From: Rhodanobacter sp. C05
GTDB taxonomy: Bacteria; Pseudomonadota; Gammaproteobacteria; Xanthomonadales; Rhodanobacteraceae
Direction of reading: 5' to 3'
Assembly (NCBI RefSeq): GCF_002001165.1
Contig: NZ_MUNQ01000024.1
Location: 1 to 33,835, forward strand
DNA length: 33,835 bases
Positions 18,573 to 26,326 of the stretch are shown here, piece by piece (position 1 is the first letter of the stretch; the number at the start of each line of letters is the position of its first letter). Below the pieces are notes generated by a model. That model saw nothing but the letters and a program-made list of their open reading frames with translations, was not told where the DNA came from and searched no databases. The position numbers were made by a program, and so were the translations under genes.

Positions 18573-21473
18573 TCAGAACTTCACCGTGGCGCGAGCCCAG
18601 TAGTAGCGGCCGATCGTGTCGTAGGTGGCGGCGTCCACGTTGTAGTTCGTGCCATTCTGATAGACCAGCGGCGGTATCTTGTCGCTGAGGTTGTCCACGC
18701 CGACGTCGATCCGGGTATGCCACGACGGGATCGCATAGCCAAGCTGGATCGAGTGATACAGCACCGAGGCCATCGGAAGGTTGACGCCGGGAATGGCGGC
18801 ATCCGCATTCACGTTGGTCAGATGGTTGATGTAGCGCGTCTGCCACTGCGCACTCCAGTTGCCCAGCGTCCAGTTGAACGTGAGCGTGCCGCGCCAGCGC
18901 GTCATGTTGCCGAATTGCGGGGTGAAGGTGCCGGCGTAGTCGACCGTCTTTGCACCTGGTTGACCGGGCGTGGCGTCGTTCTTGTAGGTGGAGAGATAGG
19001 TGCTGGCGAAGGCTGCCTTGAAGTCACCCGGATTCACGCTGCCCAGGTCGAAATGCGGGATCTTGTAGTCCAGCGTGAAGTCGACGCCGCTGGTGCTGAG
19101 GTTGCCCAGGTTGACCACTGGCGTGTCGATCACATTGATCTGGCCCGCCTTCTGGGTGTTCGTGCCGTAGCGGCTGATCAACGAGCAATACGGGCTGTTG
19201 TTGTTGGCAAAGCAGCTGTTGACCACCGTCGAGGCGGAAATCGGTGTCAGCAGATCGCTCAGGTAGATGTGCCAGAGGTCGACGCTGGAGGACAGGCCAT
19301 CTGCCCAGCTGGGGTTGTAGACCAGACCGAAATCGATCGATTTGCCCTGTTCCGGCTTGAGCGACTGACCGACCGTGCTGGCACCCGAGTAATACGTGTT
19401 GACCTGTTGATTGGTGTTCACCCAGCCGACGGGAACGGACTGGCATGCGGCGGCATGCTGCGCGAGCTGGGCAGCCGAGAGGCCGACGCAGGGATCGTTC
19501 AAGTTCGGCTGAACCAGGGTGATGCCGTCATAGAGTTCATCCAGGTTGGGGGCGCGGAATACCTGGGACACCGTGCCGCGGACCAGCAGGTCGGCAATCG
19601 GTTTCCATTCGACTGCGATCTTGCCGTTGGTGGTCGAGCCGCTGGTGTCGTAGTCCGAGTAGCGTACCCCCAGGTCAAGGTTCAACGAATACGCTCCCGG
19701 TTGCTGCGACAGCAGCGGGATCAGCGATTCGGCATAGAGCTCCTTGACGTTGTCATTGCCACGCCCGGGCGAACCACAACCTTCCTGCAGTATCTGGCAC
19801 GTGCCGGTGGCCAGGTCGAGCACGGCGTCGGGGGTAACCGTGTAATTCATCGTCTGCTCGCGGTACAGGGCACCGACGGCCAGTTGCATGGAACCTGCCG
19901 GCAGATCCCACAGTTCGCCGTTGGCGTCGAACTGAAGCTGCTTCGTGGCATTGGTGAACACGTACACCGGATTGTCCACGAGGCCTTTCAACGCGGACGT
20001 CTGGTTGGCCTGATCGAAGATATTCACGCCACTGTTGATCGCCGTCTGGAACTCGGCGATGTTGAGCTCGTTGTAATCGCGCTGCGTGCGATTGGCATGG
20101 CCATAATCGATCGAGGCGTCCCAGTTCCAGCTGCTCTGCCCGAACATGCCTCGCAGGCCGGTGTTGACCTGCACGTTCTGGGTGTCGTAGGTGTGCAGGC
20201 GGTTACCGGCTCCGGTCAGCCGGATATTCAAACCATAGCCGCTGTTCGGATCGTTCGGGTTTGCCGGATCGGTGCCGAAGGTGACGCCGAACGGGTTGAT
20301 CGGGTTGCTGGCCGCCACGTACCAGCCGTCACTGACCGAGGTCGGTGAGGGCGCGTCCTGGCCGCTCGACTGGGTGTGGTTGAAGAACGCATTCGCGAAG
20401 AAGGTCACGTTGTCCGCCAGCTTGTAGCTGCCAAGCACGAAGGCATCGGTGCGCTGTTGCTGGGTCTGGATGTAGTTGTACGTGTTGTAGTTGTACGAAT
20501 CCGCGGGGTAATTGTCACAGCGGTAATCGGCCTGGCTCGATCCGTTGCCCTGTGCCTTGGTGACCAGGATGCTGTTGTTCTTGACCGTGCAACCGTATTG
20601 GCTGGCAAACGATGCGGGCAGCTGGATTTTGCCGGTCGGAATGGTGCTGGAACCGGAGGCGGTGAGCGCGCCACTGGACAGGTACAGCGGGTGCGAGGAG
20701 AACTTGCGCTGGCTGGCCAGCGCGGCGTCGTACTTGTTGTAATCGAGGCCGCCGACGATGTTGTAGTTGTCGCCGCTCATGCCGCCGGTCAGGCTGAAGC
20801 CGTGTCGCTGACCATCGCCGTGGCTGGAAATGCCATCGTTGATGCTGGCTTCGACGCCCGTATAGTCCTTGCGCAGGATGAAGTTGACCACGCCGCCGAT
20901 CGCGTCGGAGCCATACACCGTCGAGGCGCCCTCAGCCAGCACGTCGACCCGCTCGATCATGTTCTGCGGGATCATGTTGACATCGGTATTGGCCATGCGC
21001 TGGCCGTCGATCAAGACCAGGGTACGGTCGGTGCCCAAGCCGCGCAACGAGATGCGTGCGGCACCGTCGCCGCCTTCCAGTGACGGGCTGGCGACGCCGC
21101 CACCGTTGGTGTTGTTCTGGGTGTTGGTCGCGTTGCCGGAGATGCTGGGGAGTGCCTGCAGCACGTTGCCCATGGTCGGATTGCCGGCATTGGTGATCGC
21201 GGCGCGATCCACCGTCGTTACCGGGCTGGACGTCTCGGCGTCGACGCGCCGGATCAGCGAGCCGGTGACCACAACTGCCTCGAGGTTTTTTGTCTTGCCC
21301 TTGGTTGCCGGTTCAGACGCGGCTTGATTTGCGGCTGGGGAATTCGACGTCGCCGTCGTGGTGCCGGCAGTCTGATCCTGGGCAAATGCCACGGACGTGC
21401 CCAGGGACATGGTGGCGAATAGCGCGCTGGACAGCGCCAGTGAGAGCCGGTTGTAAGGCAATACACGATGCAT
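18573..21473 (-). CDS. TonB-dependent outer-membrane receptor
   Basis: A 966-residue outer-membrane beta-barrel transporter energised through TonB. The signal peptide is about 1-31 (LALSSALFATMSLGTSVAFAQ). A low-complexity Ala/Thr/Asn linker follows, then a TonB-box-like segment LEAVVVTGSLIRR (64-76). The plug domain (about 80-200) contains ISLRGLGTDRTLVLIDGQRM and ERVDVLAEGASTVYGSDAIGGVVNFILRKDYTG. The barrel includes FRAPNLDELYDG and SLKPEQGKSIDFGLVYNP and ends with the expected terminal aromatic residue (WARATVKF). The long extracellular loops and lack of a siderophore signature fit the large xanthomonad/sphingomonad receptor groups taking up peptides, glycans or other polymers; the substrate cannot be named. 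GGGGAGAAC gives a good ribosome site before ATG 21473. The sulfotransferase gene follows. Confidence 0.92.
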   Translation of the reverse strand: MHRVLPYNRLSLALSSALFATMSLGTSVAFAQDQTAGTTTATSNSPAANQAASEPATKGKTKNLEAVVVTGSLIRRVDAETSSPVTTVDRAAITNAGNPTMGNVLQALPSISGNATNTQNNTNGGGVASPSLEGGDGAARISLRGLGTDRTLVLIDGQRMANTDVNMIPQNMIERVDVLAEGASTVYGSDAIGGVVNFILRKDYTGVEASINDGISSHGDGQRHGFSLTGGMSGDNYNIVGGLDYNKYDAALASQRKFSSHPLYLSSGALTASGSSTIPTGKIQLPASFASQYGCTVKNNSILVTKAQGNGSSQADYRCDNYPADSYNYNTYNYIQTQQQRTDAFVLGSYKLADNVTFFANAFFNHTQSSGQDAPSPTSVSDGWYVAASNPINPFGVTFGTDPANPNDPNSGYGLNIRLTGAGNRLHTYDTQNVQVNTGLRGMFGQSSWNWDASIDYGHANRTQRDYNELNIAEFQTAINSGVNIFDQANQTSALKGLVDNPVYVFTNATKQLQFDANGELWDLPAGSMQLAVGALYREQTMNYTVTPDAVLDLATGTCQILQEGCGSPGRGNDNVKELYAESLIPLLSQQPGAYSLNLDLGVRYSDYDTSGSTTNGKIAVEWKPIADLLVRGTVSQVFRAPNLDELYDGITLVQPNLNDPCVGLSAAQLAQHAAACQSVPVGWVNTNQQVNTYYSGASTVGQSLKPEQGKSIDFGLVYNPSWADGLSSSVDLWHIYLSDLLTPISASTVVNSCFANNNSPYCSLISRYGTNTQKAGQINVIDTPVVNLGNLSTSGVDFTLDYKIPHFDLGSVNPGDFKAAFASTYLSTYKNDATPGQPGAKTVDYAGTFTPQFGNMTRWRGTLTFNWTLGNWSAQWQTRYINHLTNVNADAAIPGVNLPMASVLYHSIQLGYAIPSWHTRIDVGVDNLSDKIPPLVYQNGTNYNVDAATYDTIGRYYWARATVKF

Positions 21474-22042
21474 GAAGTTCTCCCCGATTTCTGGTTGTTG
21501 GTGGCGGGATATTCATGGTGGCGACGCTTCTCGGCAGGCACATCCAAACGAGCGCCTCAATGCGGGTCCTCTCCCAAGGGCACGCTTGCCACCATGATCC
21601 GGTTCATGTGATCCATTGCAATTGCAAACGCGTTGATCTGCCATTCCCCAACGGCAAGTTAGCTGCTTGATCCTGCGGGTTTGTTGACGCAGTCGGAGGA
21701 AAATGCAGATCGGCTTCAGGATCACACGGGACCACAAAAAAAAACAGCGTCATGACACTTTTTTGGACGGCCAGGCGATAGGGCCGGCTTCAATCACCGC
21801 GGATCTCGCCCGGCCTTCGCCTTGGTCATGGCCCCGATGGGCGCCACATCGAACACAGGTGTCCAGAGGTGCCGGTGCGGTCATCGTGATCGCATGAATG
21901 TTCGGAAAAGCAGTCCATGGCAAGGTTCTCTTGCCGACCACCCGGCCAAGGCACCCCGTCGGCAAGGACTTGCGTCAAGGCTGGACAGGCCGCGGCATCA
22001 CGCGTAAACACGGTTTGCAGCCGTCCCCTCCCGAGGATCCGC
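21474..22042. other. Gene-free divergent region upstream of the TonB receptor (569 bases)
   Basis: No supported gene is seen on either strand. It must contain the receptor promoter (minus strand) and that of the DUF4126 gene (plus strand). Visible structure is a 12-bp palindrome at 21616-21627, and a symmetric A9 / GTCATGAC / T6 arrangement at 21736-21764. The last 120 bases before the DUF4126 gene are ordinary high-GC sequence without a clear promoter. Confidence 0.6.
21616..21627. promoter_or_regulatory. 12-bp perfect palindrome TTGCAATTGCAA, candidate operator
   Basis: The palindrome lies 143 bases upstream of the receptor ATG in a GC-rich background where a 12-bp AT-rich perfect palindrome is unlikely by chance. 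Its form fits a dimeric regulator site (LacI-, TetR- or MarR-type). The regulator is not identifiable here and is not encoded in the window. Confidence 0.4.
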
Positions 22043-22660
22043 ATGGACCTGTTGCCGAACGTCGCGCTTGCCGGTGGCCTGGCCTGGGCCAGCGGTATCC
22101 GGCTGTATGCCACGATTTTCGTGGCCGGCATGCTGGGCCGGTTCGGCTATGTGCACCTGCCGGACGGCCTGCTGCCGCTGACCGATACCTGGGTGCTGGC
22201 CGTGTCCGGCGTACTGATGCTGTGCGAATTCCTCGCCGACAAGGTACCGGCGTTCGACAGCGCCTGGGATGCGGTGCATACCTTCATCCGCATCCCGATC
22301 GGCACCTTGCTGGCCTGGGGCGTGTTCAGGGATTCCGGTGCCGGGGTACAACTGGCAGCGGCCCTGCTCGGCGGGGCGCTGGTCGCCGGTACGCATTTCA
22401 CCAAGGCCGGCACGCGCGCGCTGATCAATACCTCACCGGAGCCCTTCAGCAACTGGGGCGCCAGCGTCGGCGAAGACGTCAGCTGGCTGGGCGGGTTGTA
22501 CCTGATGTGGCGGCACCCGCTGGTGCTGCTGATCCTGCTCGGCCTGTTCGTGCTGCTGATGTGCTGGATGCTGCCGCGGATCGTGCGTGGCCTGCGCGCC
22601 TTGCGACAGCGCCTGCAGCGACTCGGCTCGACCCTGTCCGGCTCCGCTCAGCCGCGATAG
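22043..22660 (+). CDS. DUF4126 domain-containing membrane protein
   Basis: A 205-residue predicted inner-membrane protein of unknown function, with several hydrophobic helices (NVALAGGLAWASGIRLYATIFVAGMLG, TWVLAVSGVLMLCEFLADKVPAFD, GTLLAWGVF, GVQLAAALLGGALVAGTHFTKAG, HPLVLLILLGLFVLLMCWML) and a basic C-terminus. The GLAWASGIRLYATIF and EFLADKVPAFDSAWDAVHTFIR stretches are characteristic of DUF4126. ATG 22043 has GAGG upstream and begins the family domain; the longer frame from 21917 adds non-family residues. Its last 13 bases overlap, on the opposite strand, the 3' end of the aminopeptidase gene. Confidence 0.82.
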   Translation: MDLLPNVALAGGLAWASGIRLYATIFVAGMLGRFGYVHLPDGLLPLTDTWVLAVSGVLMLCEFLADKVPAFDSAWDAVHTFIRIPIGTLLAWGVFRDSGAGVQLAAALLGGALVAGTHFTKAGTRALINTSPEPFSNWGASVGEDVSWLGGLYLMWRHPLVLLILLGLFVLLMCWMLPRIVRGLRALRQRLQRLGSTLSGSAQPR

Positions 22661-24027
22661 CGCTGCTGCAGGAACACGAACAGTGCGCGCAAGCCCATCG
22701 CCTCGCCACCACGCGGCCGACCCGGACGATCGCTGTCGTTCCACGCGTAGGTGTCCAGATGCAGCCATGGCGTGCTGTCCGGCACGAAGCGCTCCAGATA
22801 CAGCGCGGCAGTGATCGCGCCGGCATGGCGTGACGGGCCGGCGTTGGCGAAGTCGGCCAGATACGAGTCGAGCATCCGGCGGTACGGCCGCCACAGCGGC
22901 AGCCGCCACAGCGGATCGTTGACCGTGTGACCGGCGGCCAGCACGGCGGCGGCGGCGGCTTCGTCGTTGGCGAACAGCGCCGGCAGATCCGGCCCCAGCG
23001 CCACCCGTGCGGCGCCGGTGAGGGTGGCGAAATCGACGATCAGTTCGGGCTGCTGCTCGACGCCGTAGGCCAGCGCATCGCACAGCACCAGCCGGCCCTC
23101 GGCGTCGGTATTGTCGATCTCGACGGTGTGGCCGGCGCGGGTGGTGATCACTTCGCCCGGACGCATCGCGTTGCCGGCTACGGCATTCTCCACCGCCGGA
23201 ATCAGCAGGGTCAGGCAGACCGGCAGCTTCGCCTGCATGATCAGGCTGGCCAGTGCGATCGCGTGCGCGGCACCGCCCATGTCCTTCTTCATCCAGCGCA
23301 TGCCGTCGGACGTTTTCAGATCGAGACCGCCGGTGTCGAAGCACACGCCCTTGCCGACCACCACCAGCTTGGGATGGCTGGACTTGCCCCAGTTCAGTTC
23401 GATCAGTCGCGGCGCGCGATGGCTGGCGCGGCCGACGGCATGGATGGTCGGGAAGTTGGCCTTGAGCAGTTCGTCGCCGACCCACTCGCGCACCTTCGCC
23501 TTGTATGTCTTGCCGAGTTGCTTGATCGCATGGGCGAGCTGCTGCGGTCCCATGTCCTCGGTTGGCGTGTTGACCAGGTCGCGCACCTGGTTGGTCGCCT
23601 CCACCAGCGGCGCCAGCTGCTGCAGCTCGGCAGCGGACACGACGAGTCGTGCCGGCGCGCGCTTCGGCTGGCGATAGCGGGTGAACTGATAGGCACCCAG
23701 CGCCCAGCCCAGGGCGGCCTGGTTCGTATCGGCCAGCACGCCTTCGGCGGCGAGGTGGTAATTCGCTTCGGGCAACGCGGTGGGCAGCGCGGCCAATGCG
23801 CCGAGTGCATCCTGTGCATCGACACCCGCCAGTACACGCACCAGCTTGCCGGTCGGATCGGTCAGCAACGCAAACGTGCCCGGCGCGGCCGCGAAGCCGC
23901 TGTCGCTCAACCAGCGCCGTTGTGCTGCAGTGATCCGGCGGCGGCTGGCCGCGTAATGCGCGGTATCGGTGGTCTCGATGGCGATGCTGTGGCGGTTGCC
24001 GGACTGGCGTTCGATCAGGGCGGACAT
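22648..24027 (-). CDS. Leucyl aminopeptidase family protein (M17)
   Basis: A cytosolic di-metal aminopeptidase releasing N-terminal residues from peptides. It is 459 residues, slightly shorter than PepA (about 500), with a reduced N-terminal domain. The catalytic domain carries the metal-binding and catalytic segments KGVCFDTGGLDLK (227-238), MRWMKKDMGGAA (243-253), the M17 signature NTDAEGRLVLCDAL (306-319) and ELIVDFATLTGAARVALG. ATG 24027 was chosen because the upstream extension to 24084 lacks family features. It is third in a minus-strand series (LysM-binding protein, HAD phosphatase, aminopeptidase), 89 bases after the HAD gene. It overlaps the DUF4126 gene tail to tail by 13 bases. Confidence 0.92.
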   Translation of the reverse strand: MSALIERQSGNRHSIAIETTDTAHYAASRRRITAAQRRWLSDSGFAAAPGTFALLTDPTGKLVRVLAGVDAQDALGALAALPTALPEANYHLAAEGVLADTNQAALGWALGAYQFTRYRQPKRAPARLVVSAAELQQLAPLVEATNQVRDLVNTPTEDMGPQQLAHAIKQLGKTYKAKVREWVGDELLKANFPTIHAVGRASHRAPRLIELNWGKSSHPKLVVVGKGVCFDTGGLDLKTSDGMRWMKKDMGGAAHAIALASLIMQAKLPVCLTLLIPAVENAVAGNAMRPGEVITTRAGHTVEIDNTDAEGRLVLCDALAYGVEQQPELIVDFATLTGAARVALGPDLPALFANDEAAAAAVLAAGHTVNDPLWRLPLWRPYRRMLDSYLADFANAGPSRHAGAITAALYLERFVPDSTPWLHLDTYAWNDSDRPGRPRGGEAMGLRALFVFLQQRYRG

Positions 24028-24116
24028 GCGGAATCCTTCGGACTTGCGGGGCACGACGCGTGGTACCAACGGCGTGACAATCAATTTCCAATGATGCGTG
24101 ATTTGCGGGGCGCTGC

Positions 24117-24818
24117 CTATGGTGCGGCGTGCTGTGCCTCGAGCCAGTCGGCCAGCGCATTCATGTCACGCAGGTCGAGCTCGGGTGCAGGTCCCAGTTC
24201 GAGTGGCCAGGGTGCGCCGGCACGATTGATCCATGCCGTGCGCAGGCCGGCTTCGCGGGCGCCGACCATGTCCATCGCCGGATCATCGCCGACGTGCAGG
24301 ATCTGTGCAGGTGCCACACCGAGCCGTTCGGCAGCTGCCCGGAAGATCCGCGGATCCGGCTTGGCCACACCGCTGTCGCGGGCGCAGATGTGATGGGTGA
24401 AGTGTGCGTGGATGCCGATGCGTTGCAAATCGGCATTGCCGTTGGTCAGGCTCGCCAGCGGCCAGCGGGCGGTGATCCGTCGCAGTGCCGGGAGGCTGTC
24501 GGGATACAGCTCGACGCTGTTGCGCGCGGCGAAATAGATTTCCCACAGCGCATCGACCGGTGCAGGGGAGATGCCGCAGGCGGCGAAGGCGTGTTGCAAG
24601 GTGAGCTGGCGCTGGGTGGTGAAGTCGTGCGCGAGGTCGAGTCGCTCGCTGGCGACCTGGTTGCGCAATTCGCGCATGGCCGTGATCGGCCATGCGCGTG
24701 CGACGTCCGGGTAGTGCTGCTGCAACCATGCGTCAACCGCGAGATCGGCACGTACCAGGGCCGGCTGCACCGGCCACAGGGTATCGTCCAGATCCAGCGT
24801 CAGCGCGAGTATCCGCAC
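24117..24818 (-). CDS. HAD-superfamily phosphatase, YigB-like
   Basis: A 233-residue haloacid-dehalogenase-type hydrolase. Motif I is D9-L-D11-D-T (LTLDLDDTLW, nucleophile D9), motif II SLTNGN, motif III VAKPDPRIF and motif IV HVGDDPAMDMVGA. The cap is a helical C1 insertion typical of subfamily IA. The overall pattern resembles E. coli YigB, a flavin-pathway/FMN phosphatase, but substrate assignment in this superfamily is unreliable. It begins 12 bases after the stop of the upstream LysM-binding-protein gene, so the two are probably co-transcribed. Confidence 0.87.
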   Translation of the reverse strand: MRILALTLDLDDTLWPVQPALVRADLAVDAWLQQHYPDVARAWPITAMRELRNQVASERLDLAHDFTTQRQLTLQHAFAACGISPAPVDALWEIYFAARNSVELYPDSLPALRRITARWPLASLTNGNADLQRIGIHAHFTHHICARDSGVAKPDPRIFRAAAERLGVAPAQILHVGDDPAMDMVGAREAGLRTAWINRAGAPWPLELGPAPELDLRDMNALADWLEAQHAAP

Positions 24819-24830
24819 GCTGTCGCGAAC

Positions 24831-26096
24831 TCAGCGGTCGCTGACTTGCAGGGTCTGGCCGAGCTTGATCTGATCGTTCTTGAGGTGGTTCCAGTCGCGC
24901 AGCTGGGCCACGCTGACGGAATTCTTTTTCGCGATCGAGGACAAGGTATCGCCCTTGGTCACCGTGTAAGTGGTGCTGGTCGGGGCCATGTCGATGCTGG
25001 GCTGGCTCGGCGCCTCGCTGGCGGCGCTCGGTGCGCTGACCGGGGCAGCCGTCGACTGCTTGCTCATGGTGGAGGTGCGCTGCTGCGCGGCGGCCAGGGC
25101 GTTCACCGCGGCGATCGAATTGTCGGCACGCACGCCGGCGTTCGGTGTCGTTTCAAGACGGCTTGGGCGCACACCCAGTTCGGCAAAGATCTCGTCACGG
25201 CGCGCATCCTGCATCGAGACCAGCGCGAGGCCATCCTGGTACGGCAGTACGTCGTGCTTGCGCATCGCCGCCTTGGCGGGTTCGGTTTGCAGGAAGTCGA
25301 TGAAGGCCTGCACTTCCGCTGCCTTCGGGCTGCGCGGATTGGTCACCAGGTAGATCGGAGTGAACAGCACATAGCTGCCGTTCGCCAGGTTGGCGCTGCT
25401 GGCGGTCTTGCCATTGATCGCGACGGCCTTGAGCTTGGGATTGCCGTAGATGTCGGCCATCGTGGCGACGCCGAAGCCGTTCGGATTGAGCTCCACGCCT
25501 TCCTCGAGCTTGTGCGTGTTGACGTACAGACGCGGTGCGGCGACCGGCTGGTTGCCGCGACCGAACAGCAGGTCGCGCAGGCTGTATTCCACACCGTCGC
25601 CGGGACTGGCCACGGCATAGACGTCGATCGGCGCGTTGTTGCCGCCGACTTCGCTCCAGTTGTGGATCTTGCCGTAATAGATGTCGTGCACCTGCTTCAG
25701 CGTGAGGTTGCTGACCGGGTTGGACGAGTGGGTGATGATGACCAGCGCATCCCAGGCCACCGGGGTGAACGTGAGGTTGGTGTTCTGCGCGCTGCCGTCA
25801 CTGGCACGCGCACTGCCGGCCAGATCCGCGGCACCGACGGCCACCGCATCGATGCCCGAGGCCGTGTTGAACGGCTGCAGTTCGATGCTGCCGTGCCCGG
25901 TCTTCTGCCAGGCGAGCGCCACCTCGTTGACGACGCCGGTGGCGGTGGCGACGTCGCCGCGCCAGATCAGGGTGGTTTTCGCCGGTGCCGTGGATTTGGC
26001 AGGCGTGCGTGCATGTGTTTTGGCGAACGCAGGCGCAGTGACGAAACAGGTTCCGATCAGGGCGATGGACAGCAGGCGGGCAAGACGGACAGACAT
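24831..26096 (-). CDS. Phosphate-binding-protein-like domain fused to C-terminal LysM
   Basis: A 421-residue exported protein. The signal peptide is about 1-25 (LLSIALIGTCFVTAPAFA). It is followed by a PstS-like periplasmic binding domain (about 42-310: TLIWRGDVATATGVVNEVALAWQKTG, SGIDAVAVGAADLAGSARA, LTFTPVAWDALVIITHSSNPVSNLTLKQVHDIYYGKIHNWSEVGG, GVELNPNGFGVATMADIYGNP). An Ala/Ser/Thr-rich linker (about 335-370) leads to one LysM repeat (376-418, TYTVTKGDTLSSIAKKNSVSV...LGQTLQV). The binding domain may hold phosphate or another ligand; LysM should bind peptidoglycan. No pst transporter genes adjoin it. ATG 26096 begins the signal peptide. Confidence 0.85.
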   Translation of the reverse strand: MSVRLARLLSIALIGTCFVTAPAFAKTHARTPAKSTAPAKTTLIWRGDVATATGVVNEVALAWQKTGHGSIELQPFNTASGIDAVAVGAADLAGSARASDGSAQNTNLTFTPVAWDALVIITHSSNPVSNLTLKQVHDIYYGKIHNWSEVGGNNAPIDVYAVASPGDGVEYSLRDLLFGRGNQPVAAPRLYVNTHKLEEGVELNPNGFGVATMADIYGNPKLKAVAINGKTASSANLANGSYVLFTPIYLVTNPRSPKAAEVQAFIDFLQTEPAKAAMRKHDVLPYQDGLALVSMQDARRDEIFAELGVRPSRLETTPNAGVRADNSIAAVNALAAAQQRTSTMSKQSTAAPVSAPSAASEAPSQPSIDMAPTSTTYTVTKGDTLSSIAKKNSVSVAQLRDWNHLKNDQIKLGQTLQVSDR

Positions 26097-26184
26097 GGTG
26101 GTGGGGAACCCCGGCGTGATTTGAGTGAAGGTGATGATCGAGTATGCCGCCATGCAGGCGGTCACAAGGTGAAGTAGACAGGGT

Positions 26185-26213
26185 ATTTCATCGACCTGAA
26201 TACAAAACATCAA
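26185..26213 (-). promoter_or_regulatory. Candidate promoter of the LysM-binding-protein operon
   Basis: On the minus strand TTGATG (26213-26208) and TGAAAT (26190-26185) are separated by 17 bases, each matching the sigma-70 consensus at 4 of 6 positions, about 90 bases before the ATG at 26096. No convincing Pho box was seen. Confidence 0.33.
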
Positions 26214-26326
26214 GCACTTTCATGCGTTTGCGTACCCATGTGACGCCAGGTTGTGCAACGGAACACGTCTGGCGGACGACCAGTGACGGAGTTTTAACGA
26301 CCGTTCCAGCCTTTTGGCGACCTCAC

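Noticed and set aside
18453..20348. Long plus-strand open frame opposite the TonB receptor
   Set aside because: The minus strand has a full receptor with signal peptide, plug and terminal aromatic residue. The plus frame shows no family features and looks like a GC-bias shadow.
26097..26326. Pho box upstream of the PstS-like LysM gene
   Set aside because: CTGTCTACTTCACC is only a weak partial match to the direct-repeat consensus, with no second repeat at the right spacing.
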